DNA of 15,872 nt, from the NCBI GenBank assembly GCA_019314085.1, contig JAFCZZ010000033.1, positions 1 through 15,872 of the forward strand, read 5' to 3'. The notes under the pieces were generated by a model. It was not told where the DNA came from. It saw nothing but the letters and a program-made list of their open reading frames with translations, and searched no databases. Below, one piece after another: positions 5,903 to 11,619 of this stretch. The stretch comes from Deltaproteobacteria bacterium (GTDB taxonomy: Bacteria > Desulfobacterota > Syntrophia > Syntrophales > UBA2210). A program made the translations under genes and the position numbers. Each line of letters opens with the position of its first letter. The stretch's first letter is position 1.

Positions 5903-6073
5903 ATGCAGAAGAGCACGGCATCTGAAGCTGAAACTCGAACGAGCGAACTCGAACAGATAGCGACAGCAATCAGATACGTCGATGAGGCTAAAAGCCTCGT
6001 CCGAGACGCCGACATCCGCATGAGGCTCTCAGAGATTTCGGTGGAGCTTGAAGAGAGACTATCACAGTCATAG
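5903..6073 (+). CDS. Small acidic helical protein, 56 aa
   Basis: Translation gives MQKSTASEAETRTSELEQIA at the N-terminus and continues as a charged helical protein (RYVDEAKSLVRDADIRMRLSEISVELEERLSQS at the end). No family is recognised; it is probably two helices and may be a coiled coil or a DNA-mimic-sized acidic protein. It has its own promoter and the GAGGTGAGGCAG leader. Its stop codon TAG lies inside the promoter of the next gene, so the two transcription units interlock. Its first four residues (MQKS) parallel MAKS of the next gene because promoter, leader and start were duplicated together. Confidence 0.65.
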   Translation: MQKSTASEAETRTSELEQIATAIRYVDEAKSLVRDADIRMRLSEISVELEERLSQS

Positions 6074-6122
6074 AAAAGTATAAATAGTATTAGTGTCATA
6101 AGATAGCACAGAGGTGAGGCAG
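6069..6122 (+). promoter_or_regulatory. Promoter and leader, copy B
   Basis: This 54-nt segment matches 5849-5902 at 48 of 54 positions, with the same distance to the ATG. The first 18 nt, CATAGAAAAGTATAAATA, are identical, as is AGAGGTGAGGCAG. The right half of the TATA-flanking dyad is altered (GTATTAG instead of CTATGAG), so copy B may escape regulation that acts on copy A. Confidence 0.75.
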
Positions 6123-6680
6123 ATGGCAAAGAGCATACACCTCAAGGTGGACGGAAACAACGTGACGGTGACGGGGGAGACGTACCCCGTCAAAGAGACC
6201 CTGAAGCGCTACGGCTTCAGGTGGGACAGGACCGAGAAGGTCTGGTACAACAACCTCGAAAACTTCGAGGTTGCGGAGATTCTCGAGCTCCGTGCCGAGC
6301 TCGACGCGGAGCTCGAAGTGACAGCTTTCGACAGCTTCCCCGACTTCGTCCGCAAGGCAATCGCCGACCTCGAGCCCAAAATCCGTGAGCTCGAGGCGGC
6401 CGCCTCGGGCGGGGAGCAGCAGACTGAAGAGGGAGAGAGCGATGTGAGCGAGAACGACGTTGCAGACGCAGCAGAGATCGAGCAGCTCAAGCGTGAGCTT
6501 GAGCAGATTGCCGCTCGCCTCGAGCGAGGCGAGATGAAGCTGAAGGACGCCCGCAAGGCCGCAAGGCGGGCCGTGCGGGCGGTGAACGAGAGACGAGCAG
6601 CACGCAAGGAAAAGCTGCTCACTGCAGAGGACATCGACAAAATCGCCCCGGAGGCGCTCAAGCTGTACGGGGCATTTTGA
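6123..6680 (+). CDS. DUF5710-like N-terminal domain with long charged helix
   Basis: The protein is 185 aa. Residues about 5-45 (VTGETYPVKETLKRYGFRWD then EKVWYNN) match the pattern of a small domain found in many phage and plasmid proteins (vKe.lK..GfrWd...k.Wy, as in DUF5710). Residues 46-92 are helical, 93-118 are an acidic low-complexity linker, and 119-165 are a strongly charged coiled coil with a basic stretch (ARKAARRAVRAVNERRAARK). The start is the ATG at 6123, directly after the GAGGTGAGGCAG leader. It leads the accessory operon. A nucleic-acid-associated or regulatory role is likely, but I cannot name it. The gene contains five perfect inverted repeats, listed in the findings. Confidence 0.68.
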   Translation: MAKSIHLKVDGNNVTVTGETYPVKETLKRYGFRWDRTEKVWYNNLENFEVAEILELRAELDAELEVTAFDSFPDFVRKAIADLEPKIRELEAAASGGEQQTEEGESDVSENDVADAAEIEQLKRELEQIAARLERGEMKLKDARKAARRAVRAVNERRAARKEKLLTAEDIDKIAPEALKLYGAF

Positions 6681-6694
6681 GGGAGGTGAATAAA

Positions 6695-6952
6695 ATGACG
6701 ACAGATGAGACATTAGAAGAAATGATAAGGCCGCATTTTCTTTCTAACGGAAAATGCGTGCCGAACTGCGGGGTTCTGGTTTCCGGCTCCCGCGCCTTGG
6801 CGCGGGAGTTCGTGGAGAAGTACATGGGGGGCAGACGCTCTATATCGTATAGCGGCGTCTGTCCTCGATGCGGTGAGAGATACATCGTAAAGGTGTATCT
6901 CTCGCACGGAGGCGGAGAGGTTCGTTTCAGAGTGTGGGGTCTTGGGAGGTGA
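6695..6952 (+). CDS. Small zinc-ribbon-like protein, 85 aa
   Basis: Four cysteines, C21-x3-C25 and C56-x2-C59 (VCPRCG), could hold one zinc. The region between contains a helix (SRALAREFVEKY) and the tail after C59 is beta-rich (RYIVKVYL, VRFRVWGL), consistent with a zinc-ribbon/AN1-like arrangement. The ATG at 6695 has GGGAGGTGA 4 nt upstream; an in-frame TTG at 6677 is less likely. It starts 14 nt after the coiled-coil gene. The function is unknown; DNA, RNA or protein binding is possible. Confidence 0.6.
   Translation: MTTDETLEEMIRPHFLSNGKCVPNCGVLVSGSRALAREFVEKYMGGRRSISYSGVCPRCGERYIVKVYLSHGGGEVRFRVWGLGR
6787..6808. repeat. Perfect inverted repeat, 10-bp arms
   Basis: CTCCCGCGCC (6787-6796) and GGCGCGGGAG (6799-6808) are exact reverse complements separated only by TT. 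It lies inside the 85-aa zinc-ribbon-like gene, in the segment encoding SRALAREF. Confidence 0.8.
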
Positions 6953-6958
6953 GGAAGA

Positions 6959-7207
6959 ATGCGGGAAGGAGTCTTTATTGAGAAGTTTGAAAAAGAGACT
7001 GAATACGACGAAGGCGGAGTGCATTACATCGTCTTCGCTGCAGGCGAAACGGGACTATTCGACGAATATCGATTGACAGATGACATCGCTCGTCAGCTCG
7101 ACGACATCTGTGACGAAAAAGCAGAGTTCTCGTCGTTTAGGGTGTGGAACATCACGAACAAAGAACATCAAGTGCTCAGACTTTTGCGGGAAGAGATGAA
7201 GAGGTGA
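6959..7207 (+). CDS. Conserved-looking hypothetical protein, 82 aa
   Basis: No family is recognised. The protein is acidic, with a beta-prone N-terminal half (VHYIVFAAGETG, DEYRLT) and a helical C-terminus (HQVLRLLREEMKR). One cysteine (C51) argues against a zinc site. GAGGTGAGGAAGA is placed as the ribosome site directly before the ATG, and the previous stop lies 7 nt upstream, so it belongs to the accessory operon. Small acidic proteins in such viral operons are often inhibitors of host functions, but there is no direct evidence for that here. Confidence 0.6.
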   Translation: MREGVFIEKFEKETEYDEGGVHYIVFAAGETGLFDEYRLTDDIARQLDDICDEKAEFSSFRVWNITNKEHQVLRLLREEMKR

Positions 7208-7213
7208 GTTTCT

Positions 7214-7360
7214 ATGACACAGAAGAGCAAGTACACGACAATCGCTCTTTCGCCTCGCACGAAGGAGCGGCTGAACAAGATCGGACGAAAAGGGGAGACG
7301 TACGACGATATCGTTGTACGTCTTCTCGATTTTTACGAGGAGGCGATGCACAATGAGTGA
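7214..7360 (+). CDS. VapB-like small antitoxin-type protein
   Basis: The 48-aa protein begins MTQKSKYTTIALSPRTKERL and continues with GRKGETYDDIVVRLLDFYEE. This is the strand-helix-helix pattern of short archaeal VapB/DUF7557-like proteins (tTIalS..tkerL..igrKGeTYddIv.rLL.fy). Such proteins pair with VapC toxins or act alone as DNA-binding regulators. No PIN-domain toxin is next to it; the gene it overlaps (by 8 nt, ATGAGTGA) encodes an unrelated helical protein. GAGGTGAG lies before the ATG. It contains a 28-bp quasi-palindrome at 7296-7323. Confidence 0.7.
   Translation: MTQKSKYTTIALSPRTKERLNKIGRKGETYDDIVVRLLDFYEEAMHNE
7296..7323. repeat. 28-bp quasi-palindrome
   Basis: The arms AGACGTACGACGAT (7296-7309) and ATCGTTGTACGTCT (7310-7323) match as reverse complements at 13 of 14 positions with no spacer. 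The one mismatch would be a G-U pair in RNA. It lies within the VapB-like gene. Confidence 0.8.
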
Positions 7361-7688
7361 GATGAGTGAGCGAGACGGCACGAGTGACTTCGAGCTCGCA
7401 AAAAGCGAGCTCGTTGAGCGGCTGAGGCGGGTAAACGCCGACCCGAAAGGAGAGTTTCGCCTCGCTGACATCTTTCTAATCTCTGAAGAGCGCGGTGACG
7501 AGATCATACACGAGCTTGCGAACATCGACGCGGGGACAGTGAAGTACACAGAGCTGTTCGAACACGGCTTCGAGCTCGCTGAAAACACAGCAGAGCTCAC
7601 GTACATAGCGTTTCTGCTCGGAATGCGCTTTTCGCTCGCAAGGAACGTTGTTTCTCTCTTTCTGAGAGAAATGGGAGGAGGGCAATGA
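7353..7688 (+). CDS. Helical hypothetical protein, 111 aa
   Basis: No family is recognised. It is acidic and mainly helical, with a more hydrophobic C-terminal helix (LTYIAFLLGMRFSLARNVVSLFL, about 83-105) that could be a core or membrane-associated helix. The ATG at 7353 lies in the ATGAGTGA overlap with the VapB-like gene; an upstream in-frame ATG at 7314 would run through that gene and is less likely. GAGGAGG upstream is the probable ribosome site. The overlap looks like a toxin-antitoxin arrangement, but no PIN, RelE or HEPN motif is visible, so I do not call it a toxin. Confidence 0.58.
   Translation: MSEMSERDGTSDFELAKSELVERLRRVNADPKGEFRLADIFLISEERGDEIIHELANIDAGTVKYTELFEHGFELAENTAELTYIAFLLGMRFSLARNVVSLFLREMGGGQ
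7391..7413. repeat. Perfect inverted repeat, 9-bp arms
   Basis: CGAGCTCGC (7391-7399) and GCGAGCTCG (7405-7413) are exact reverse complements around the loop AAAAA. It lies near the start of the 111-aa gene (ELAKSELV). In mRNA this would be a strong hairpin about 40 nt after the start codon. Confidence 0.8.
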
Positions 7689-7691
7689 GCT

Positions 7692-7907
7692 ATGAGCGAG
7701 AAGCAGACGAGAAAGCAGTACTGTCCCCTGTTCAGCATCGTCTTCGGCGACTTGGCGTCGTGCAGACGTGAGAGCTGCGCTCTCTACGTGAAAAGAGCGC
7801 AAGTCTGCGCTCTTAAGGCGATTGCAGCGGCGCACATGCACGAGCTACGACGCAGCGAGGCGCTCTGTGAAGAAAAAGCGCTCGACGAGCTGCACGGGAG
7901 GGAGTGA
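7692..7907 (+). CDS. Small Cys-rich protein, probable metal binder, 71 aa
   Basis: Four cysteines in a spaced pattern, C11-x12-C24-x4-C29-x9-C39 (YCPLF, SCRRESCALYV, VCALKAI), could ligate zinc or an Fe-S cluster. C59 is extra. This layout is common in small uncharacterised archaeal and phage proteins. The rest is a helix (AIAAAHMHELRRSEALCEEKALDEL). The ATG lies 3 nt after the stop of the preceding gene, with GGGAGGAGG upstream. The function is unknown. Confidence 0.6.
   Translation: MSEKQTRKQYCPLFSIVFGDLASCRRESCALYVKRAQVCALKAIAAAHMHELRRSEALCEEKALDELHGRE
7793..7814. repeat. Perfect inverted repeat, 9-bp arms
   Basis: AAGAGCGCA (7793-7801) and TGCGCTCTT (7806-7814) are exact reverse complements around the loop AGTC, inside the 71-aa Cys-rich gene. 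Confidence 0.8.
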
Positions 7908-7908
7908 C

Positions 7909-8085
7909 GTGGCGACGGTAGTGCTCAGTTGCGACGGTTGTCGAAAGCGGTGCATGCTCGTTGTGCACAACATGGGACTCAAGCAAGGGGAGAAGTCAGT
8001 AGAGCTCAAATGCCCCTTCTTGGCGGAGGGAAACAACATCATGACGTGGCATGTCCTGCTCGTGGAGGAGGAGGACGACGAATGA
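7909..8085 (+). CDS. Small zinc-finger-like protein, 58 aa, GTG start
   Basis: Starting from the GTG at 7909, the protein has C8-x2-C11-x3-C15 (SCDGCRKRC) and C35 (KCPFLAEG), enough for a zinc site, and an acidic tail (LLVEEEDDE). The longer open frame upstream reads out of frame through the previous Cys-rich gene and has a basic composition unlike this part. The GTG has GGGAGGGAG a few bases upstream, which decides the start. Its stop overlaps the next start as ATGA. The function is unknown. Confidence 0.58.
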   Translation: MATVVLSCDGCRKRCMLVVHNMGLKQGEKSVELKCPFLAEGNNIMTWHVLLVEEEDDE

Positions 8086-8321
8086 CGATGCACTACGAGC
8101 TCAGACCGCATCGAAACAGCCCGTACGGGGCACAGCTAATCGTGCCGTGCCCCAAATGCGGGCGAGAAGGCGCACTCTGGAAGGCGAGGAGGCGGAACAC
8201 GTGGGGGGAGACGTGGTACTACATCTCCCACCACGACGGGCGTCGATGTACCGTGAAGCCCGGACACGAGGGCTATGCGGCGATTGACGAAGTGTACAGG
8301 AAGGTGAGAGGAGATAGATGA
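8082..8321 (+). CDS. Small zinc-ribbon protein, 79 aa
   Basis: CPKCG (C23, C26) followed by H50, H51 and C56 gives a likely zinc site in a ribbon-like context. Aromatic and basic residues (LWKARRRNTWGETWYYISHH) between the ligands suggest nucleic-acid contact. The C-terminal helix is EGYAAIDEVYRKVRG. GGAGGAGG lies upstream of the ATG, which overlaps the previous stop. The zinc-ribbon call is fairly safe; the role is not known. Confidence 0.63.
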   Translation: MTMHYELRPHRNSPYGAQLIVPCPKCGREGALWKARRRNTWGETWYYISHHDGRRCTVKPGHEGYAAIDEVYRKVRGDR

Positions 8322-8330
8322 CGGAGGGCG

Positions 8331-8498
8331 ATGAAGATGGGGAGAATTGTGAGACACATGACTGAGGCGACTGACGTAATAGTGTACTATGTCACCTGCC
8401 CGTACTGCCGCACAAGGCAGTACGGGCGGGATGCGGACGATGTGGCAGCGAGGCTTGCAGAGCATCTGAACGAATGTCACAGCGAGGTTGGTGAATGA
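8331..8498 (+). CDS. Small C2H2/C2HC-type zinc-finger protein, 55 aa
   Basis: The ligands C23-P-Y-C26 and H45-x3-C49-H50 (LAEHLNECH) form a classic CxxC-to-HxxxC/H finger, with the helix starting near D36. It is a short protein with one finger, likely binding DNA or a protein partner. GGAGG lies 4-8 nt before the ATG at 8331. Its stop overlaps the next gene's start as ATGA. The CxxC-coding part is also one arm of a 12-bp inverted repeat. Single-finger archaeal virus proteins are usually regulators; that is inference here. Confidence 0.66.
   Translation: MKMGRIVRHMTEATDVIVYYVTCPYCRTRQYGRDADDVAARLAEHLNECHSEVGE
8395..8430. repeat. Long perfect hairpin, 12-bp core arms
   Basis: GCCCGTACTGCC (8398-8409) and GGCAGTACGGGC (8416-8427) are exact reverse complements around the loop GCACAA. 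The stem extends in RNA by a U-G pair and two C-G pairs (8395-8397 with 8428-8430). It lies within the zinc-finger gene, covering the CPYC codons. Confidence 0.85.
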
Positions 8499-8737
8499 AG
8501 CGGGGCATGACGAAGCGTGAGCGCTGCCTCGCTCTCGCAATAGAGTTTCTGCGAGAGCACAAAAAAGCGAGTGCGGCACAGATGGCTGCGTGGGTGAACA
8601 CACACATGAGAAAAGATTTTCAAGTCACGCCGTGGCAGCTCGCAGGCTTTTTGCGAGCTGACGACCGTTTTCGCAAGACGACGAAGAAGGGATACGGTTA
8701 CATCTACGAGCTCGCGACCAGCGAGCTAAAACACTGA
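8495..8737 (+). CDS. Winged-helix-like DNA-binding protein, 80 aa
   Basis: The helix-helix-turn-helix order RERCLALAIEFLREHKKASAAQMAAWV, then VTPWQLAGFLRADDRF and a short GYGYIYEL hairpin, fits a small winged-helix domain in which the 'wing' is the final beta pair. The N-terminus is basic (MKRGMTKRER). The start overlaps the previous stop as ATGA. It is the last gene of the accessory operon, followed by T-runs. It may regulate one of the duplicated promoters. The family is not recognised beyond the fold. Confidence 0.63.
   Translation: MKRGMTKRERCLALAIEFLREHKKASAAQMAAWVNTHMRKDFQVTPWQLAGFLRADDRFRKTTKKGYGYIYELATSELKH
8531..8558. repeat. Perfect inverted repeat, 9-bp arms
   Basis: GCTCTCGCA (8531-8539) and TGCGAGAGC (8550-8558) are exact reverse complements around a 10-nt loop, inside the winged-helix-like gene. 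A second 9-bp pair, CAGCTCGCA (8636-8644) and TGCGAGCTG (8652-8660), lies 78 nt further on in the same gene. Confidence 0.75.
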
Positions 8738-8738
8738 C

Positions 8739-8773
8739 CCCCTCTCTTTTTTTCGACATTCGTCTTTCTTTTT
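8739..8773 (+). terminator. T-run terminator closing the accessory operon
   Basis: TTTTTTT at 8747-8753 and TTTTT at 8769-8773 follow the stop of the winged-helix-like gene within 40 nt. This is the usual archaeal terminator form. Confidence 0.6.
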
Positions 8774-8781
8774 CAGCAACT

Positions 8782-8792
8782 CTTATATATTA
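8782..8792 (+). promoter_or_regulatory. TATA box for a leaderless transcript
   Basis: TATATAT at 8784-8790 is centred 25 nt before the ATG at 8812, so transcription should begin at or near the A of the start codon. No ribosome site lies before that ATG, which agrees with leaderless translation. Confidence 0.65.
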
Positions 8793-8811
8793 GTCTGCGA
8801 TACTTTCTTGC

Positions 8812-9066
8812 ATGGCAGAAGCAGAAGCAGCAACGTACAAGATAATCGATTTGAGCAAGGTGCCCTCCGCTGAGGCGGGGAGGGCTGGAAAATACGACTT
8901 GATCGTGACCTATCAGGACGCTGCGGGGCGTGTTCGGATAGTAACAATCCCGTACGAAGAGTTTTCAGGAAAAACAGAGGACGAACAGGCAGAAACGCTC
9001 AGGAAATACATTGGAATGCAGGAATCCGAGCGACTGAGGTTCATCGGCAGGGAAATCACGCTCTAA
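8812..9066 (+). CDS. Hypothetical protein, 84 aa, leaderless
   Basis: No family is recognised. The N-terminus is Ala/Glu-rich, the middle is beta-prone (KYDLIVTYQDAAGRVRIVTIPY), and the C-terminus is helical (EDEQAETLRKYIGMQESERLRFIG). It ends just before the 785-aa repeat protein (1-nt gap), so the two are cotranscribed from the TATA box at 8784. A chaperone or assembly partner of the large protein is a reasonable guess from position alone. Confidence 0.6.
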   Translation: MAEAEAATYKIIDLSKVPSAEAGRAGKYDLIVTYQDAAGRVRIVTIPYEEFSGKTEDEQAETLRKYIGMQESERLRFIGREITL

Positions 9067-9067
9067 A

Positions 9068-11425
9068 ATGCTCGAAATACACGATTACAGCGCTCTGAGC
9101 GCGGAGGAGGCGCAGAGGAGGCTCGTTCATGTAGCGCACCGCATCCTTGCCGAACAATATCATGAGCAGTTTTTTATAAAAGACCCCCGCCCCGAACAGT
9201 ATCTAAAATATGAACTTCAGGCGTTCTGGGAAGGCACAATTCAGGAGCTGCACGGGTGGACAAATCCAGTCGGGCAGGCAATCTACAACTTGCAGAAGTG
9301 GTTTTCGTCATACTTTAGCTGGTTCTGGGAGAACTACGTCTGGGGCAATTTCCAGATCATAATGGACTGGTTCGAGCGGCTCTGGAGGGATGCTGTATCA
9401 TATATGCAGTTAGCGTACCTCACCGTGCTCGATATGCAGAGATGGCTCTTCGACCTTACAGCACAGATCAGCGTTGCGGTGGCGGAAGGAGTGCGATATG
9501 CCGCTTCTGACATTGCGTGGGCCGTGCAGATGCGGTTAGTCCCCGCAATTCAAGGAATTTTCGAGGTTTACAAAGCGTTTTGGGACAAAATGCCTTATTT
9601 GATTGACAGAAACTGGCGGGAGACTCAGAGCGTCTCAGGAAAGCTCGATGCGGTGTGGAATGACATAACAACGCAGATTAGCGGCGCTTTCGAGACATTG
9701 AGCCAGCAGGCGGCTGCTCTGCCGCAGGCGGTCGCATCTGGCTTTCAGAATGCAATGCTCGTGCTGAAAGACGTGTTTGCGACCATTTGGAACGAGGTTC
9801 TCGTCCCGTTCGGCGGAACGCTGGCGGAGGGGGTCTCTGCGGTCGGAGAGCAGCTCGGAAACGTGACTATCACAGTGCTAAACTCGCTGTACAACGTTCT
9901 GAGAGGGTTTGCACCGCTTACGCCCGACAGGGCGGGCGAGGCAGCGATTTCAATGCTCAAAATCACGGGAACAGCCGCCGCCGGGCTGCTCGGGATGTCT
10001 GCGGTCTGGGATCTGCTTCATCCGTTCAAAGACGTCATCCCCGGCGAGATCAAGGCGATGCTGTATGATGTTACGGGCTTTCGTACAATTCTGGGCGGTT
10101 TGGTCGGTGCTCTCGCCACAGCGGCGGTTATTCAGCCAAGTAAGTACATGTACAACTACATTTTGCAGCCCTACATCCCTCGCGAGGACGATCTCAAGCG
10201 TTTTCTGTGGAGAGGGCTCATAACAGAGCAAGACTACAGAGAAATGCTGCGCTATCAGGGCTATTCAAAGCGCTGGGTCGATAATTTCGTTGAACTCACC
10301 CACGAAATTCCGCCTCCCTCGGATTTGGTGCGTTTCGTGGTCAGAGAGGTTGCTTTGATGCCAGAAGACTACGAAACCCCCGAATTTTTCCTCGAAGCAA
10401 TGCGGAAATGGGGCTATGAGGACTATTGGTCACGGGCGTATTGGTGGTCGCACTGGGAGCTGCCCGCGTTCGGACAGCTGCAGGAGGCATACTTCAGAGA
10501 CATCATCACTCGTGATGAGTTTGAGCAGTACATAAAGTGGCACGATTATTCACCGACCCCCCGACCTGGTGTTTCAAAATCTGACTTGGAAATAATGTAT
10601 GAGCTGATTTTCAGAATGCCAGACAAGCTCGATGCTCGCTGGATGCGAAGATGGGGCATAATCGACAGCGATGAGCACAAGCAGCTACTCAAGTATGAGG
10701 GGCTCCACCCCGATTGGCTCGATCGGGTCGCCCTCGCAGAAAAGATGAACATGCTCTCAGACGAGCGTACGGAAATAAAATCAGCATACCGCTCACAGTA
10801 CTTAATCGGTATCATAACCTCCCCCGTGCTTCAGCAGAAGCTCAGAGAAATCTTTTACACTCCTGAAGAGACAGAGTTTCTAATTCGTGCTGCTGAGGAG
10901 AGATACAAGTATGAAATACTGAAAGATGCGATAGATGCTGCAAAATATTCATACCGACTCGGAAAAATCACGCTTGAGGAGCTGACTAAGCAGCTCTACG
11001 ATCTCGGAATTTCAGCAGAAAAAGTACAGAAAATAGTCTCTGTTGAGGCAGCAAGGGCGATAGAGGCGAGAAGAGAGGCATACGGCGAAAGTGTGTACAT
11101 TTACGGGCGTGATGTGGCGATTAGGCGCTTCCGCGAGGGCATAACGACACAAAACGACCTTGAAATCGAGCTTAGACTGCTCGGATACAGCGAAAGACAG
11201 ATTCCGCATCTGCGGACTGTTGCTCTGCTCGAAAGGGACTATGATTTCGCTATGACTGTTCTCTCGTACGTGAAAACAGCATATCGGAAGCGCTACATCG
11301 ATGATGTGAGGTTTATTGAGATTCTGCGCTCGTTTGGCTTCACTGATGAGAAAATACAGCTCGAATTGTCGCTTATCAAGCTCGCGTACAATATCGGACT
11401 CTCTGAGCAGGAGATTGGGGCATGA
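9068..11425 (+). CDS. Large repeat protein, candidate virion injection/tape-measure-like protein
   Basis: This 785-aa protein, the largest here, has three parts. Residues 1-280 are Trp/aromatic-rich helices (KWFSSYFSWFWENYVWG and others), amphipathic and probably membrane-active. Two hydrophobic segments follow at about 294-314 and 338-356, either of which could span a membrane. Residues about 372-785 hold roughly seven diverged helical repeats of 36-45 residues with the pattern (Y/F)R.G.IT...(F/L)...L...GYS...(I/V); clear units begin near 376, 472, 523, 574, 628, 686 and 738. The order suggests a membrane-inserting front and a repetitive rod, as in tape-measure or DNA-pilot proteins. It is not a known tape-measure sequence. 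It overlaps the next gene as ATGA and follows the leaderless 84-aa gene. Confidence 0.6.
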   Translation: MLEIHDYSALSAEEAQRRLVHVAHRILAEQYHEQFFIKDPRPEQYLKYELQAFWEGTIQELHGWTNPVGQAIYNLQKWFSSYFSWFWENYVWGNFQIIMDWFERLWRDAVSYMQLAYLTVLDMQRWLFDLTAQISVAVAEGVRYAASDIAWAVQMRLVPAIQGIFEVYKAFWDKMPYLIDRNWRETQSVSGKLDAVWNDITTQISGAFETLSQQAAALPQAVASGFQNAMLVLKDVFATIWNEVLVPFGGTLAEGVSAVGEQLGNVTITVLNSLYNVLRGFAPLTPDRAGEAAISMLKITGTAAAGLLGMSAVWDLLHPFKDVIPGEIKAMLYDVTGFRTILGGLVGALATAAVIQPSKYMYNYILQPYIPREDDLKRFLWRGLITEQDYREMLRYQGYSKRWVDNFVELTHEIPPPSDLVRFVVREVALMPEDYETPEFFLEAMRKWGYEDYWSRAYWWSHWELPAFGQLQEAYFRDIITRDEFEQYIKWHDYSPTPRPGVSKSDLEIMYELIFRMPDKLDARWMRRWGIIDSDEHKQLLKYEGLHPDWLDRVALAEKMNMLSDERTEIKSAYRSQYLIGIITSPVLQQKLREIFYTPEETEFLIRAAEERYKYEILKDAIDAAKYSYRLGKITLEELTKQLYDLGISAEKVQKIVSVEAARAIEARREAYGESVYIYGRDVAIRRFREGITTQNDLEIELRLLGYSERQIPHLRTVALLERDYDFAMTVLSYVKTAYRKRYIDDVRFIEILRSFGFTDEKIQLELSLIKLAYNIGLSEQEIGA

Positions 11426-11616
11426 AAATATACATCGTGTTTAAAAACGAGGAAATCGAGCCGCGTGCGCCGTGGGCCTGCACGGAGCATCTTTTTGCGT
11501 TTGCGAACGAAGAGCTCGCAGATGAGGCAGTAAAGCAGCTGAATAAAGACGCAAAAAAGTGGGAAGAGTACAATTGCGAAGCTATCGAGCTCTTGGACGT
11601 GGAGATGGAGGAATGA
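11422..11616 (+). CDS. Small hypothetical protein, 64 aa
   Basis: The pattern MKIYIVFKNEE, then LFAFANEELADEAVKQLNKDAKKWEEYNC and EAIEL, is a beta-helix-beta layout resembling short phage proteins of unknown function (a strand, then 'f.s.e.A...' helix, then a strand). Two cysteines (C20, C52) are too few for a zinc site alone. Its start overlaps the stop of the 785-aa gene (ATGA), and the ParB-like gene begins 3 nt after its stop, so it is in one operon. The function is unknown. Confidence 0.6.
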   Translation: MKIYIVFKNEEIEPRAPWACTEHLFAFANEELADEAVKQLNKDAKKWEEYNCEAIELLDVEMEE

Positions 11617-11619
11617 GCT

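Noticed and set aside
6096..6713. Minus-strand open frame of 205 aa
   Set aside because: It lies antisense to the 185-aa gene, which has its own promoter, leader and a recognisable domain. The Leu/Cys-rich composition is that of a mirror frame.
7353..7688. VapC toxin partner for the VapB-like protein
   Set aside because: The length is close, but the conserved PIN-domain acidic residues and the opening DxS/DT motif are not visible.
7055..7738. Minus-strand open frame of 227 aa
   Set aside because: It is antisense to four tightly packed plus-strand genes with good ribosome sites and stop/start overlaps. It has no promoter and a Ser-rich shadow composition.
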